From: Gordonia neofelifaecis NRRL B-59395
Lineage (GTDB): Bacteria; Actinomycetota; Actinomycetes; Mycobacteriales; Mycobacteriaceae
Direction: 5' to 3'
Assembly: GCF_000192435.1 (NCBI RefSeq)
Contig: NZ_AEUD01000004.1
Span: forward strand, 62,001 to 126,000
DNA length: 64,000 nt
The notes beneath the pieces are model-generated. The model was not told where the DNA came from. It did not search any database and was given only the letters and a program-made list of their open reading frames with translations. Every line of letters starts with the position of its first letter. Position 1 is the first letter of the stretch. Below are positions 1-12,107 of this stretch, in pieces. The translations under genes and the position numbers were made by a program.

Positions 1-1398
1 GAGGGACAGGTCGTCGGCGTTGTGAATCACCGGGGACAGCAGACCCTGCTCGGTGTCGACGGCGATGCCGAGGTGCACGTCCGCGTGGTACGTGATCTCC
101 TTGGCCTCCTCGTTGATCGACGCGTTGACGTTCGGGTGCACCTTCAGCGCCTCGACGACGGCCTTCGCGAAGAAGGGCAGGAACGTCAGGTTCACGCCCT
201 CGGCGGCCTTGAACGACGCCTTCGCCGCCGTGCGCAGCGCGGCGACGCGGGTCATGTCGACCTCGTGCACCTGGGTCAGCTGGGCGCTGGTCTGCAGCGA
301 CTCGCGGGTCTTGGCCGCGGTGATCTGGCGGATCCGGTTGATCTTCTGCGTCGTACCGCGCAGCGCGGCCAGTTCGGGGCTGGCAGCGGCCGGAGCTGCG
401 GCAGGCGCAGCGGGGGCTGCGGCGGCCGGAGCCGGAGCGGCGGCAGCGGCCGGAGCCTTCGCGGCCTCGGCGGCGGCGAGGACGTCCTGCTTGCGGATAC
501 GTCCGCCGACGCCGGTGCCCTTCACGGTGGCCAGGTCGATGCCGTTCTCCGCGGCCAGCTTCCGGACCAGCGGGGTGACATACGGGGTGGCCTGCAGGTC
601 GCCTGCCTCAGCCGCCGGTGCCGAAGCGGCCGGTGCCGGAGCCGGTGCAGACGGTGCGGGGGCCGGTGCGGCAGCGGCCGGAGCCGGTGCCGCCGGAGCC
701 GGTGCGGGGGCAGCCGGTGCGGCAGGGGCAGGGGGGGGGTCGGCCGGTGCCGGGGCGGCCGGTGCCGCGGCAGCGGCACTCGGATCGCCGATCACGGCGA
801 GCCTGCCGCCGACCTCGACGATGTCGTCGGTGTTCGCAACGATCTCGAGAAGCACACCTGCGGTCGGCGACGGAATCTCGGTGTCGACCTTGTCGGTGGA
901 GACCTCGACCAGCGGCTCGTCGACGGCGACGGTGTCGCCGATCTGCTTCAGCCAGTTCGTGACGGTGCCCTCGGTGACGCTCTCGCCGAGTTCGGGCATC
1001 ACGACGTCGACACCGGATGCGGCAGCCGCGGGAGTCGATGCGGCGGCCGGTGCCTCGGCGGCGGGGGCGGGGGCGGGGGCTGCGGGCTCCGACTCGGCGA
1101 CCGGCGCGGGCTCAGCGGCCGGCTCCGGTGCGGCAGCGGGCTCGGGAGCGGCGGCCTCGCCGGCTTCACCGATCAGGGCCAGCTGACCGCCGACCTCGAC
1201 GATGTCGTCCTCAGCGGCGACGATCTTGACCAGCACACCCGCGACGGGCGACGGAATCTCGGTGTCGACCTTGTCGGTGGAGACTTCGAGCAGGGGCTCG
1301 TCGACCGCGACGGTGTCGCCTTCCTGCTTCAGCCATTGGGTGACGGTTCCCTCGGTGACGCTCTCGCCCAGTGCGGGCATCTCGACAGAGAAGGCCAT
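1..1398 (-). CDS. sucB: Dihydrolipoamide acyltransferase, E2 of 2-oxoglutarate/pyruvate dehydrogenase (partial)
   Basis: E2 acyltransferase core of a 2-oxo acid dehydrogenase complex (SucB/DlaT of mycobacteria). The ATG at 1398 begins [18 protein letters not shown]. Two lipoyl domains follow (about residues 1-80 and 125-205), each with the lipoylated lysine in an [14 protein letters not shown] context. They are joined and followed by long Ala/Pro linkers. A peripheral-subunit-binding domain is visible around residues 265-305 ([15 protein letters not shown]) and the catalytic domain then begins. The window edge cuts the gene after 466 codons, so the C-terminal HxxxD catalytic motif cannot be seen. 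An AGGGAG lies about 12 nt upstream of the start. Two lipoyl domains match mycobacterial DlaT. Whether it serves one or both complexes cannot be told from sequence. Confidence 0.93.
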   Translation of the reverse strand, partial: MAFSVEMPALGESVTEGTVTQWLKQEGDTVAVDEPLLEVSTDKVDTEIPSPVAGVLVKIVAAEDDIVEVGGQLALIGEAGEAAAPEPAAAPEPAAEPAPVAESEPAAPAPAPAAEAPAAASTPAAAASGVDVVMPELGESVTEGTVTNWLKQIGDTVAVDEPLVEVSTDKVDTEIPSPTAGVLLEIVANTDDIVEVGGRLAVIGDPSAAAAAPAAPAPADPPPAPAAPAAPAPAPAAPAPAAAAPAPAPSAPAPAPAASAPAAEAGDLQATPYVTPLVRKLAAENGIDLATVKGTGVGGRIRKQDVLAAAEAAKAPAAAAAPAPAAAAPAAPAAAPAAASPELAALRGTTQKINRIRQITAAKTRESLQTSAQLTQVHEVDMTRVAALRTAAKASFKAAEGVNLTFLPFFAKAVVEALKVHPNVNASINEEAKEITYHADVHLGIAVDTEQGLLSPVIHNADDLSL

Positions 1399-1589
1399 TT
1401 GCGTGTGACTCCCTAACAATTTCGTGAACTGTGCTGTTCGGTCGATCGGTCGATACGGGGTTTTCCGCGCCCCAGCGGCGTGTGCGGGTCGCGTGATGTC
1501 GGCGGGATGGGCCGACGCCCGTGACTCACACTACTCTCAAACGGTTCCGGGTCCGCGGGAGTCCCGCCAACCCCGGAATGCGGTGCTCG

Positions 1590-3125
1590 TCACGCTCCGC
1601 CTGCGATGTCCTCGATGACGGCGACGATGGTCCGGACCGGCACGCCGGTGCCTCCCTTACCGGTGTATCCCCAGGGCCCGCCGGTGTTGAAAGCGGGTCC
1701 TGCCACGTCGATGTGCACCCAGTCGAGCCCCTCGGTGACGAACTCGCGCAGGAACATCGCGGCGGAGAGCATGCCGCCCCACCGGTGATTGGTGACGTTC
1801 GCGAGGTCGGCGATCCGTGAGTCGAGGTCGCTGCGGAGCTCGGCCGGGAGTGGCATAGGCCACCCGTTCTCGCCCACTGACTGGGAGATCGCGGCCACGC
1901 GGTCGCGGAAGTCGTCGGTTCCGAGCACGCCCGGGGTGCGGGTTCCGAGTGCGACCATCTGTGCACCGGTGAGCGTCGCGGTGTCGATGAGGAAGTCGGG
2001 CTCGTCCTCGCAGGCGCGCACGATCGCGTCGGCGAGGATCAGTCGTCCCTCTGCGTCGGTGTTGAGGACTTCCACGGTGGTGCCGCCGTACTGCGTCAGC
2101 ACGTCGCCGGGGCGCTGCGCGGTCGAGGACGGCATGTTCTCGGCCATCGGGACGGTGGCGATGACGGTGACCGGGACATCGAGCCGGGCGGCGGCGATCG
2201 TCGAGGCGATGACCGCCGCTGCGCCGCCCATGTCGGAGGTCATGTGATCCATGCCCGCGGCGGGCTTGATGGAGATGCCGCCGGTGTCGAACGTGATGCC
2301 CTTGCCGACGAGTGCGACGGTGCGGTCGGCGCCCTTGGCCTCATGCGTCAGTCGGACGAGGCGCGGCTTGCGCGACGACCCCTGGCCCACACCGACGATG
2401 CCGCCGTATCCGGCCTTCGCGAGCTCGACGTCGTCCAGGATCTCGACGCGGAGACCGGCCTTGCTGCCGAGGACGCGTGCGCGCTCGGCGAACTCCGCGG
2501 GGAAGAGGAGATTCGGCGGCGTGTTGACGAAGTCGCGGGCGATCGCGACCGAGTCGGCGACGATCAGCGCGTGGTCGAGCTCAGCCTTCGCCTGTTTGGT
2601 CTTCGCGGGCACCGCCAGGAGGACCGTGGCCGGCGGCCGCTTCGCCGAGCGCGACTTGTCGGTCCGCAGCTCGTCGAAGCGATAGGCGCCGAGGTAGGAG
2701 CCCTCCGCGGCGGCGCCGAGCCCGGCGGCCGAGAGGGTGCTGACGACTCGGGCCGTGCCGTCGAGCGAGCGGATCGCGTTGCCCGCCGCCTGGCGGACCG
2801 TTTCGGGATCGTCGGCGTCGGTGCCGAGTCCGACGGCCAGGACGACGCCGACCGGCAGTGAGGAGGGTGCCGGGACTCGGGTGATCTCGCCCGACGATCC
2901 GCCGGCACCCAGCGCCGACAGCGCGCTGCTGATCTGCTCCGCGGACTCGTCGTCGAGGAAGTCCTCGACCAGGAGCAGGGTCGGCTCCTCGCCGTCGTCG
3001 GTCGCCGCGAGGAGGCCGACGACCAACACGTCGTCGTCGTTCGAGAGTCCGGTGGTCAGGTCGATGCGGGGACCGCGGACGCGGTCGGAGAAGTCGTTGG
3101 CGCTCACGCTGTTCAACTCTGCCAC
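1590..3125 (-). CDS. pepA: Leucyl aminopeptidase (M17)
   Basis: Cytosolic di-metal M17 aminopeptidase that removes N-terminal residues from peptides; 511 aa, close to the 515 aa of the M. tuberculosis protein (Rv2213). The family signature NTDAEGRL is at about residues 355-362. The metal/active-site stretch [11 protein letters not shown] has Lys275 and Asp280, followed by [14 protein letters not shown]. The reading frame is open far upstream, but homology begins at the GTG at 3125 ([12 protein letters not shown]). A longer start would run antisense through all of gcvT, so it was rejected. It is divergent from gcvT with a 66-nt gap that must hold both promoters. Confidence 0.95.
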   Translation of the reverse strand: MAELNSVSANDFSDRVRGPRIDLTTGLSNDDDVLVVGLLAATDDGEEPTLLLVEDFLDDESAEQISSALSALGAGGSSGEITRVPAPSSLPVGVVLAVGLGTDADDPETVRQAAGNAIRSLDGTARVVSTLSAAGLGAAAEGSYLGAYRFDELRTDKSRSAKRPPATVLLAVPAKTKQAKAELDHALIVADSVAIARDFVNTPPNLLFPAEFAERARVLGSKAGLRVEILDDVELAKAGYGGIVGVGQGSSRKPRLVRLTHEAKGADRTVALVGKGITFDTGGISIKPAAGMDHMTSDMGGAAAVIASTIAAARLDVPVTVIATVPMAENMPSSTAQRPGDVLTQYGGTTVEVLNTDAEGRLILADAIVRACEDEPDFLIDTATLTGAQMVALGTRTPGVLGTDDFRDRVAAISQSVGENGWPMPLPAELRSDLDSRIADLANVTNHRWGGMLSAAMFLREFVTEGLDWVHIDVAGPAFNTGGPWGYTGKGGTGVPVRTIVAVIEDIAGGA

Positions 3126-3178
3126 AGGAGCTTCCGGTGCGGTCGGGCCTCGGGTGGGAACTCGCCCGGTCGGGGCGA

Positions 3179-3184
3179 TACCGT
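3179..3184 (+). promoter_or_regulatory. Putative -10 element for leaderless gcvT
   Basis: TACCGT fits the actinobacterial -10 consensus TANNNT and ends exactly 7 nt before the gcvT ATG. Transcription would therefore begin at the start codon. No Shine-Dalgarno sequence precedes this ATG. Inferred from spacing only. Confidence 0.5.
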
Positions 3185-3191
3185 TAGCGGC

Positions 3192-4301
3192 ATGACTGAA
3201 CTGCTCGCAGGTCCGATCGCCGATCGCCACACCGCCTTGGGCGCAACCTTCGCCGAGTTCGGCGGTTGGAACATGCCCGTCTCGTATGCCGGCACCGTCG
3301 CCGAGCACAACGCCGTCCGCGAGGCGGTCGGGATCTTCGATGTGAGCCACCTCGGCAAGGCGCTTGTCGCCGGCCCCGGCGCGGCCGCGTTCATCAACGC
3401 GACGCTGACCAACGACCTGGGGAAGATCGAGCCGGGCAAGGCGCAGTACACGCTGTGCTGCAACGAGACCGGCGGTGTCATCGACGACCTCATCACCTAC
3501 CTGGTGAGCGACGACGAGGTCTTCCTGGTGCCGAACGCCGCGAACACGCCGGCCGTCGTCGCCGCGCTGAGCGCTGTCGCGCCGGAGGGCATCGCGATCA
3601 CCGATCAGCATCGTGACTACGCGGTGTTCGCGGTGCAGGGTCCGAAGTCGACGGAGGTGCTCGCCGCGCTCGGCCTGCCGACCGAGATGGCCTACATGGC
3701 GTACGCGGACGCGTCGATCACCGTCGGTGGACGGGATCTGGACATCCGCGTGTGCCGCACCGGCTACACCGGCGAGCACGGCTACGAGGTGCTGCCTCGA
3801 TGGGACGACGCGGGCATCGTCTTCGACGCACTGCTCGCCGAGGTCACCGCTCGCGGCGGACAGCCGGCGGGCCTCGGAGCGCGCGACACCCTGCGCACGG
3901 AGATGGGCTACGCCCTGCACGGACACGAGCTGAGCGTCGACATCACGCCGGTGCAGGCGCGGTCGTCGTGGGCCGTCGGCTGGGACAAGCCCGCCTTCTT
4001 CGGCCGCGAGGCACTGCTCGCCGAGCGTGAGACGGGTCCGGCTCGTCGCCTGTACGGGCTGCGGGCCACCGGGCGCGGCGTGCCGCGCGCGGACTGCACG
4101 GTGCACCTCGAGGCCGGCGGCGAGCAGATCGGCGTGTGCACGTCGGGAACGTTCTCGCCGACCCTGAAACAGGGGATTGCCCTCGCCTTCATCGACGTCT
4201 CGTCGGGTGTCAAGAAGGGTGCCGAGGTGGTCGTCGACGTCCGCGGTCGGGCGCTGACCTGCGAGGTCGTTCTGCCACCGTTCGTCGAGAGCCACGTCTG
4301 A
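3192..4301 (+). CDS. gcvT: Glycine cleavage system aminomethyltransferase (T protein)
   Basis: The T protein moves the aminomethyl carbon from the H-protein lipoyl arm to tetrahydrofolate, giving methylene-THF and ammonia. It has 369 aa, normal for the family. Family stretches are [13 protein letters not shown] and [10 protein letters not shown] near the N-terminus, [12 protein letters not shown] around residue 190 (folate-binding region), and a C-terminal barrel with [16 protein letters not shown]. gcvP and gcvH are not in the window. The ATG is probably leaderless (see the -10 at 3179). ilvE follows 59 nt later. Confidence 0.96.
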   Translation: MTELLAGPIADRHTALGATFAEFGGWNMPVSYAGTVAEHNAVREAVGIFDVSHLGKALVAGPGAAAFINATLTNDLGKIEPGKAQYTLCCNETGGVIDDLITYLVSDDEVFLVPNAANTPAVVAALSAVAPEGIAITDQHRDYAVFAVQGPKSTEVLAALGLPTEMAYMAYADASITVGGRDLDIRVCRTGYTGEHGYEVLPRWDDAGIVFDALLAEVTARGGQPAGLGARDTLRTEMGYALHGHELSVDITPVQARSSWAVGWDKPAFFGREALLAERETGPARRLYGLRATGRGVPRADCTVHLEAGGEQIGVCTSGTFSPTLKQGIALAFIDVSSGVKKGAEVVVDVRGRALTCEVVLPPFVESHV

Positions 4302-4348
4302 TCGACGCATTCACCGCCGGTGCGGAGAAGTGCTTTGCGTACCGGCGG

Positions 4349-4354
4349 TAACAT
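4349..4354 (+). promoter_or_regulatory. Putative -10 element for leaderless ilvE
   Basis: TAACAT ends 6 nt before the ilvE ATG, and no ribosome binding site lies in between. This is the same arrangement as upstream of gcvT, adoK, trpD and aroG, so ilvE probably has its own promoter and a leaderless transcript. Confidence 0.5.
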
Positions 4355-4360
4355 GGCCGC

Positions 4361-5467
<1,107 letters not shown>

Positions 5468-5486
5468 CCGAGGCCGATCGCTTGTA

Positions 5487-5520
5487 CCCTCTTCGGGAGG
5501 CTAGGAGGAGCCGAAGAGGG
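5487..5520. terminator. Bidirectional terminator hairpin after ilvE
   Basis: Perfect 10-bp inverted repeat CCCTCTTCGG / CCGAAGAGGG with a 14-nt loop between the convergent ilvE and 5501-6007 genes. The minus-strand gene reads through one arm: its last codons lie in the right stem and its TAG stop lies in the loop. There is no T tract, which is common in high-GC actinobacteria. Confidence 0.7.
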
Positions 5521-6007
5521 CACCTGCAGTCAGCGCGGGGTCCACGTAGTACGCGGTGAAGTCGGCGTTGTCGGGTGGTGCATCGGCCCAGACGCACTCC
5601 TGAAGCAGCGACAGCGCCTCGGTCGAATCCTTCAGATCCTCCGACATCTGCATCAGTCGGTCTCCAGGAGCCAGGTCGGCGAACAGGAGATTCTGCATCG
5701 CGGGTCTGACGACGCGCTGTGCCCGCCGGACGTCGTCGTACGTCGCGGTCCCCGCGCGGTACGAGGCCCACACGTCGGCGACCCGTTCGACGCTCGCGCG
5801 CTCGGACCCGTGGTGGATGCCGACCACGCAGCGGGCGCGGTGCGTGCTCTCGTTCGTGATGCGGACGTAGACCCGGAAACTGTCACGCAGGACGAGATGC
5901 GGGAACGGCGTCGTGTCCGCGCCGACGGGTCCGGCGACCACGCCCGCGACCGCGAAGGCCGTCGTGACCGTGGTCATGCAGACGGCGGCGTACTTCGTGA
6001 TGCGCAT
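5501..6007 (-). CDS. Secreted hypothetical protein
   Basis: 168-aa protein of unknown function. It has a short basic N-terminus (MRITK) and a hydrophobic segment to about residue 27 ending AGPVGADTT, which looks like a Sec signal peptide cleaved after about Ala30. The mature part (about 138 aa) has two cysteines (in RARCVVGIHHG and LLQECVWAD) that could form a disulfide outside the cell. No catalytic motif was recognised. The start is supported by GGAGG 8 nt upstream. It stands alone, convergent with ilvE, so context gives no functional clue. It resembles other small exported proteins of mycolata only in general layout. Confidence 0.75.
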   Translation of the reverse strand: MRITKYAAVCMTTVTTAFAVAGVVAGPVGADTTPFPHLVLRDSFRVYVRITNESTHRARCVVGIHHGSERASVERVADVWASYRAGTATYDDVRRAQRVVRPAMQNLLFADLAPGDRLMQMSEDLKDSTEALSLLQECVWADAPPDNADFTAYYVDPALTAGALFGSS

Positions 6008-6141
6008 GGTCAGAACCTCCGTCAGCGGTCGGGAAGCGCGGATCGACCACTTGTCAGACTGGCCTCGGCGGCACGGTCGCCGGGCGATTACCCGAGCGGT
6101 TCGGCTGACCGTCCGACACCGGGCGCCGACGGCGGAATCCG

Positions 6142-6930
6142 TCAGAGCAACAGTCCGACGGCGGTCAGCACCACCGAGAACTCGATCGTTGCGCCGATCA
6201 CGTCGCCGGTGAGACCGCCCGATCGGCGCGCGCAGTGCCGGGTGAAGAACCAGGCGAAGAACAGCACGACGACGACCACCGCGGTCGCCTGCACAGCGGC
6301 GGCGACGTCGAGCGTCTGCCCGTCGGTGCCGACGAGTCCAGTCGCGGCGGCCGCAGCCAGTGCCAACGCCGACCAGACGACGATCGACGCCCGTTGCGTC
6401 CCGGCCACCAGGGCCCCGAAACCGTCGGCGTTGGCAGCGCCCAGACCCGACCGGCAGCTGATCGGCACGGTGGCGCGACTGACGAAGATCGCGAGGGCGA
6501 TCTCGTACCAGCGCGAGTCCGCGGCCAGCGCGCCGAACGCCACGGATTCGCCCAGCAGGACGAGCACCAGCGACGCTGCCCCGAACGGGCCGACGTCGCC
6601 GCTGCGCATGATGGCGCGCACGCGATCGGCGTCGCCGTAGCTGCCGAGCCCGTCGACGGTGTCGGCGAGCCCGTCGAGATGCATGCCGCGCGTGGCCAGG
6701 GCGAGCACCGCGACCATGCCCACCCCGATCAGTGCGGTCGGCAGCGCGGTGTACGACAGTCCGAATGCGATCACGGCGATCACCGCGCCGAGCGCCGCCC
6801 CCACGATCGGCACCGCGGCGATGACGGTGGCGGCTCGTCGGCGATCGAACTCGCCGCGCGGCTGAGGTAGCGGGAGCACGGTGAGCCAGGTGAAGGCGTC
6901 GTGCACGCCGGACAGACCGCGCGACAGCAT
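6142..6930 (-). CDS. cobS: Adenosylcobinamide-GDP ribazoletransferase
   Basis: Cobalamin synthase. This membrane enzyme joins adenosylcobinamide-GDP to alpha-ribazole in the last steps of the nucleotide loop of vitamin B12. It has 262 aa and several hydrophobic segments. The acidic signature GMHLDGLADTVDGLGSYGD is about 90 residues in, and MRSGDVGPFGAASL follows. The ATG at 6930 is the first start after the stop of the upstream cobU-cobT gene, 8 nt away. The frame is open further upstream but is there a shadow of cobT. It is the third gene of a cobU-cobT-cobS run preceded by a DUF3043 gene. Confidence 0.93.
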   Translation of the reverse strand: MLSRGLSGVHDAFTWLTVLPLPQPRGEFDRRRAATVIAAVPIVGAALGAVIAVIAFGLSYTALPTALIGVGMVAVLALATRGMHLDGLADTVDGLGSYGDADRVRAIMRSGDVGPFGAASLVLVLLGESVAFGALAADSRWYEIALAIFVSRATVPISCRSGLGAANADGFGALVAGTQRASIVVWSALALAAAAATGLVGTDGQTLDVAAAVQATAVVVVVLFFAWFFTRHCARRSGGLTGDVIGATIEFSVVLTAVGLLL

Positions 6931-6938
6931 CTCGGCCG

Positions 6939-8654
6939 CTACTCGCCGCCGCTGACGCCGGCCTCGTCGAAGGTGGCCATCTCGGCGAGCACGTCGATGG
7001 ACGACGCGACCAGGGGGAGCGCGGCCACGGCGCCGCTGCCTTCGCCGAGCCGCATGGAGAGATCGATGATCGGCTGCAGGCCGAGGGAGTCGAGGGCGAA
7101 CTTGTGGGCGGGCTCGGTCGACAGATGTCCGGCCTGCCACCACGACGCGGCCCCGGGCGCCAACTGCTGAGCCACGAGCGCGGCCGACGTGGTGATCACG
7201 CCGTCGAGCAGAGCGGGCGTCTTGCGGACGGCCGCCTGGGCGAGGAATCCGGCCATGGCCGCGATGTCGGCGCCGGCGACTGCCGCGAGCAGCGCGAGAG
7301 GTTCGTTCCGATACCGGCGGGCGTGCCGCATACCGTCGCGGATGGCGGCGGTCTTCCTGATCCAGGTCGCGTCGTCGATGCCGGTGCCGCGGCCGACCAC
7401 GACCACGGGCTCGCGGTCGGTCAGCGTACCGACGAGCACGGCGGCCGGCGTGGTGTTGCCGATGCCCATGTCGCCGGCGATCAGCAGATCGGCGCCCGCA
7501 TCGACCAGCCGGTCGGCGATGTCGCGACCGGCGGCGACCGCGCGCCGGGCCTCGGCGATCGTCAGCGATTCGCCGGTCCGCAGGTCGCCGCTGCCCGCGC
7601 GTACCTTGTATCGCGAGACGTGCGGCGAGGTATCTGCGCGGACGGCCATGTCGACGACCTCGACAGTCGCCCCGGCGCGGCGCGCGAGCACGTTGATGGC
7701 GGCGCCGCCGGCTGCGATGTTCGCGACCATCTGCGCGGTCACCTCCGGCGGGTACGCCGAGACCCCGTCGGCGGCCACGGCGTGATCACCGGCGAAGACG
7801 ACCACCGCGGGCGAGGTCAGCGACCGCGGCGGGCAGACGCCCTGGCACGACGACATCCAGGCTCCGAGGTCCTCGAGCCTGCCGAGGGAGTGAGCCGGTT
7901 TGGTGAGGCGGAGCTGTCGAGCACGGGCCTGCTCGGCGACCTCGTGATCGGGGAGTTCGACGATCGGGAAGATCTCGGCGTCGACCCCGTCGAGGTCGAC
8001 GGCGGTGAACTCGGTTGCGGTGGACTCGGGAGTGTCTGCGACCGTCTCCGGCTCCGCGGCCACGACCACAGCGGGCTCGGCGGCGACCGCCGCGGGCAGC
8101 ACGGTCGCGACGGGCGCCGGATCGATGGATGAGGGATCGCGCGGCAGGTTCAGGACGCGGCCCGCGACCACCAGCACCACGGCGTCGCAGACCTCCGCAA
8201 TCGCCGCGTTCAGCCGGCCCAGCTCGTCGGCGAACCGGCGACCGGACGCCGTCGCGGCGACCACCGACAGGCCCACCTCAGGACTGACGATCACCAGGTC
8301 GCCGGGATGATTCGCCACCGCGTCGACGAGGTCGGCGACCCGCGCCGAGATGTCGGCGGCGTCGTCGTCCCAGGCGCTCGAGACGTCGAGCTCGGTGGTG
8401 AGCCAGTTCCCGAGGTCGTCGATCAGCGTGGCCTCGGTGGTCGGCTCACGCAGCAGTGCGGCCGAATCACTCGACTCGACGGTCCGATAGCGATCGCCGC
8501 GGCGGTCGCGATGCGCCTCGACCCGCGCGTGCCACGACGAGTCGCCGGTCGTCGGGCCGGTCGCGATGTACCTGACCGCCGCGGCCGTCTCGAGCAGATG
8601 CTCGGCGTGCGCCGACTTGCCCGAGCGGATGCCGCCGAGGACCAGCGTGCGCAC
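6939..8654 (-). CDS. cobU-cobT: Fused adenosylcobinamide kinase/guanylyltransferase - DMB phosphoribosyltransferase
   Basis: A single 571-aa polypeptide carries two enzymes of the cobalamin nucleotide loop. Residues 1-180 are CobU (cobinamide kinase/GTP guanylyltransferase) with P-loop GGIRSGKS at 7-14 and a SPEVGLSV motif. An Ala/Val/Glu/Pro-rich linker of about 50 residues follows. Residues 240-571 are CobT, which makes alpha-ribazole 5'-phosphate from nicotinate mononucleotide and dimethylbenzimidazole. It has [29 protein letters not shown] and the catalytic-Glu region RLGEGSGAV near the C-terminus. The start is the GTG at 8654, 4 nt after the DUF3043 stop. In M. tuberculosis cobU and cobT are separate and far apart, so the fusion is notable. 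Product supply to CobS next door is clear. Confidence 0.92.
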   Translation of the reverse strand: MRTLVLGGIRSGKSAHAEHLLETAAAVRYIATGPTTGDSSWHARVEAHRDRRGDRYRTVESSDSAALLREPTTEATLIDDLGNWLTTELDVSSAWDDDAADISARVADLVDAVANHPGDLVIVSPEVGLSVVAATASGRRFADELGRLNAAIAEVCDAVVLVVAGRVLNLPRDPSSIDPAPVATVLPAAVAAEPAVVVAAEPETVADTPESTATEFTAVDLDGVDAEIFPIVELPDHEVAEQARARQLRLTKPAHSLGRLEDLGAWMSSCQGVCPPRSLTSPAVVVFAGDHAVAADGVSAYPPEVTAQMVANIAAGGAAINVLARRAGATVEVVDMAVRADTSPHVSRYKVRAGSGDLRTGESLTIAEARRAVAAGRDIADRLVDAGADLLIAGDMGIGNTTPAAVLVGTLTDREPVVVVGRGTGIDDATWIRKTAAIRDGMRHARRYRNEPLALLAAVAGADIAAMAGFLAQAAVRKTPALLDGVITTSAALVAQQLAPGAASWWQAGHLSTEPAHKFALDSLGLQPIIDLSMRLGEGSGAVAALPLVASSIDVLAEMATFDEAGVSGGE

Positions 8655-8658
8655 GTGT

Positions 8659-9324
8659 CTAGACCTTGTCGCCGGGCTTGACCTGCGGGCGCGGCGCTCG
8701 CATCATCCGCAGCTGCATCGCGCGGGTGAAGCAGTACCAACCCAGTTTGAAGCCGGTGTCGGTGGTGTCCGGGTACCGCTCCTGGACGCGCTTGTTGACC
8801 ATCCGGCCGAGGTACAGCGAGTCGAACACGACCAGCAGCACGAACGCGAGCAGGACCAGGTTTCCGATCACCGCCAGGTTCGGAACCATCAGCACCACGA
8901 GCAGGAAGACCGCGAACGGGAGGAACAGGCCGGCGAAGTTGCGGCGCGAGTCGACGATGTCGCGGGCCATCTTCCGGACCGGGCCCTGATCACGGGCCAT
9001 CATGTACTTCTCATCGCCGGCCATCATCTTCTCGCGCTGCTCGAGGCGCACGCGGCGACGTTCGGACGAGACCTCCTTGCGCTCCTCCTTGGTCATCGAG
9101 GAGCGGAGCGACTTCTTTCGGGCGCGTGCTTCGGCGCGGGTCGTCGGCGGCGGCGCGACCGGTCCGCGGCGACGCTCGGCCTCGCGGCGTTTCGGCGTGG
9201 GGCGGCCCTTTCCGGGCGTCGTCGATCCGGAAGCCGGCGCCGCGTCTGCGGCCGAGGCGTCGGCGGTGTCCTCCGGCTCGGTGGCGGAGCTCTTGTCGGC
9301 GTCGGAATTCCAGGGCAACTTCAC
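8659..9324 (-). CDS. DUF3043 membrane protein
   Basis: 221-aa protein of the actinobacterial DUF3043 family (Rv2206-like). The start is the GTG at 9324 (MKLPWNSD). The first about 125 residues are low-complexity and highly charged, with Ala/Pro stretches then many Arg/Lys/Glu ([20 protein letters not shown]), probably a disordered or coiled cytosolic region. Two adjacent hydrophobic segments follow ([20 protein letters not shown] and [19 protein letters not shown]), then a conserved tail with [15 protein letters not shown]. Function is unknown. It is the first gene of the unit leading into cobU-cobT-cobS. The same neighbourhood with cobalamin genes exists in mycobacteria. Confidence 0.85.
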   Translation of the reverse strand: MKLPWNSDADKSSATEPEDTADASAADAAPASGSTTPGKGRPTPKRREAERRRGPVAPPPTTRAEARARKKSLRSSMTKEERKEVSSERRRVRLEQREKMMAGDEKYMMARDQGPVRKMARDIVDSRRNFAGLFLPFAVFLLVVLMVPNLAVIGNLVLLAFVLLVVFDSLYLGRMVNKRVQERYPDTTDTGFKLGWYCFTRAMQLRMMRAPRPQVKPGDKV

Positions 9325-9394
9325 GTCTACGAGACTATTCGATGCGCGCGCGAAGGCGAGCATCGGGCGAGGGCCGGCGATACGCTGACCGTTG

Positions 9395-10468
9395 ATGGAC
9401 GAGATGCGGCTTCGCGTGGTGATCGCACCCGACGAATTCGGCGGCACCCTGTCCGCACGGGCCGCCGCGGCGGCGATCGCCGACGGTTGGCGGTGCGCCC
9501 GGCCCGCGGACCTCCTCGATCTGCTGCCGCAGTCGGACGGCGGCCCCGGCTTCATCGACGTGCTGGCATCGTCCGGGATCGGAGCTCCGATCGAGGTATC
9601 CGTCGCTGGACCACTCGGTGATGCGGTCCTCGCGCAGGTCCTGATCGACGGGACGACCGCGTACATCGAGTCGGCGCAGGCCTGCGGGCTGCACCTGGTG
9701 ACTGGCGGTCCGAGCCCGGAGACCGCGTGGCGGGCGTCTACCGCGGGAGTCGGCGATCTGATCCTCGCGGCACTGCGCGCGGGCGCCGTGCGGATCGTCG
9801 TCGGACTGGGCGGCAGCGGGACGACGGACGGCGGACGCGGGGCGGCGGACAGACTCGGCGGGGTGCCGCGAGCGCGGGCGCTGTTACGCGACGTCGATCT
9901 CGTCGCGGCGACCGATGTCGGCAATCCGCTTCTCGGCCCAACCGGCGCCGCCGCGGTGTTCGGTCCGCAGAAGGGCGCGGACCCGGCGACGATCGGGCGT
10001 CTGGAGGCGCGCCTGGCGGAATGGGCCGACGAGTTGGAGAACGCTGAGACGGGCGCCGGTCGCGTCATCCGCGACGTCCCGGGCGCGGGAGCGGCGGGCG
10101 GACTCGGCGCCTTCCTGGTCGCGGTCGGCGGCCGCCGCGAAACCGGCGCCGACGTGGTCGCGGCCGCCACCGGGCGGCCGGCGCGCATCGCGGCCGCCGA
10201 TCTGGTGGTGACCGGGGAAGGGCGTGTGGACACGCAGACCGCGTTCGGGAAGGTCGTCGCGGCCCTCGGCGCCGAGGCCCGGCGCGCCGGAGTCCCGGCC
10301 GTGGTGTTGGCGGGTCAGGTCGACGAGGCCGACCTGACCGGGATCGTCGCCGCGTACTCCATGGTGGAGTCGGCGGGGTCGGTGACGCGTTCGATCACCG
10401 AGCCCGTCGAGGTGCTGACCGCATTGGCGGCGGACGTCGCGAAGGACGTGCGTCGCCTCCTGGGTTGA
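9395..10468 (+). CDS. Glycerate kinase family protein
   Basis: 357-aa GlxK/GarK-type glycerate kinase (Rv2205c-like), predicted to phosphorylate glycerate with ATP. Family marks are the N-terminal RVVIAPDEFGGTLSA, an acidic SDGGPGFID motif, the glycine-rich VVGLGGSGTTDGG, VFGPQKGA and the C-terminal VVTGEGRVDTQTAFGK. The ATG at 9395 is 8 nt after TACGCT (9381-9386), which suggests a leaderless start. A TTG three bases earlier and an ATG at 9404 are alternatives. It is divergent from DUF3043 with 70 nt between. Substrate is inferred from the family only. Confidence 0.88.
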   Translation: MDEMRLRVVIAPDEFGGTLSARAAAAAIADGWRCARPADLLDLLPQSDGGPGFIDVLASSGIGAPIEVSVAGPLGDAVLAQVLIDGTTAYIESAQACGLHLVTGGPSPETAWRASTAGVGDLILAALRAGAVRIVVGLGGSGTTDGGRGAADRLGGVPRARALLRDVDLVAATDVGNPLLGPTGAAAVFGPQKGADPATIGRLEARLAEWADELENAETGAGRVIRDVPGAGAAGGLGAFLVAVGGRRETGADVVAAATGRPARIAAADLVVTGEGRVDTQTAFGKVVAALGAEARRAGVPAVVLAGQVDEADLTGIVAAYSMVESAGSVTRSITEPVEVLTALAADVAKDVRRLLG

Positions 10469-10624
10469 CGCGCGGAAGCCGGGCGGGATGCGGGAATACC
10501 GAAGCAGCGAGTACCGTTGAGCCTGTTGGCCGTGTCTGCCGGGCGTCCGTGATCCGGTGACTGAGCCACCGACAACGTATCCGGCTGCCGAGAACCGCCG
10601 CGGCCGGCGACATGAGGAGCGCCC

Positions 10625-10972
10625 ATGACCGTTCAGAACGAAACCGCAACCGGTGTCCTGCTGACCGACGCCGCCGCCTCCAAGGCGAAGGCACTGCTGG
10701 ACCAGGAGGGTCGCGACGACCTGGCCCTGCGCATCGCGGTGCAGCCCGGTGGCTGCGCCGGTCTGCGCTACCAGCTGTTCTTCGACGACCGCAGCCTCGA
10801 CGGCGACGTGATCTCGGACTTCGGCGGCGTGAAGCTCGCCGTCGATCGGATGAGCGCACCGTATGTTCAGGGTGCGACCATCGACTTCGTCGACAGCATC
10901 GAGAAGCAGGGCTTCACGATCGACAACCCGAACGCGACCGGCAGCTGCGCCTGCGGCGACTCGTTCAACTGA
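10625..10972 (+). CDS. erpA: HesB/IscA-type iron-sulfur carrier (ErpA-like)
   Basis: 115-aa A-type carrier that binds an Fe-S cluster and delivers it to apo-proteins. The three cluster ligands are in PGGCAGLRY (one Cys, around residue 42) and the C-terminal GSCACGDSF (two Cys). The start ATG has GAGGAG 8 nt upstream. It is the only Fe-S assembly gene here (M. tuberculosis has the same orphan at Rv2204c). It lies upstream of adoK but is separated from it by a hairpin and a promoter. Nearby Rieske and other Fe-S clients make the location sensible but prove nothing. Confidence 0.93.
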   Translation: MTVQNETATGVLLTDAAASKAKALLDQEGRDDLALRIAVQPGGCAGLRYQLFFDDRSLDGDVISDFGGVKLAVDRMSAPYVQGATIDFVDSIEKQGFTIDNPNATGSCACGDSFN

Positions 10973-10990
10973 GTCTCTCCTCGCAGCTGA

Positions 10991-12055
<1,065 letters not shown>

Positions 12056-12107
12056 ACGCCCCACTACGTCTCCGACGGCCGGGCGAACCGCACCTTCAGC
12101 GGAACGA

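Noticed and set aside
22-1416. Plus-strand frame of 464 aa with Gly/Arg/Ser repeats
   Set aside because: Shadow of the Ala/Pro linkers and lipoyl domains of sucB on the other strand.
3126-4310. Upstream extension of the pepA frame to 906 aa
   Set aside because: The added 395 residues are antisense to gcvT, and pepA homology begins at the GTG at 3125.
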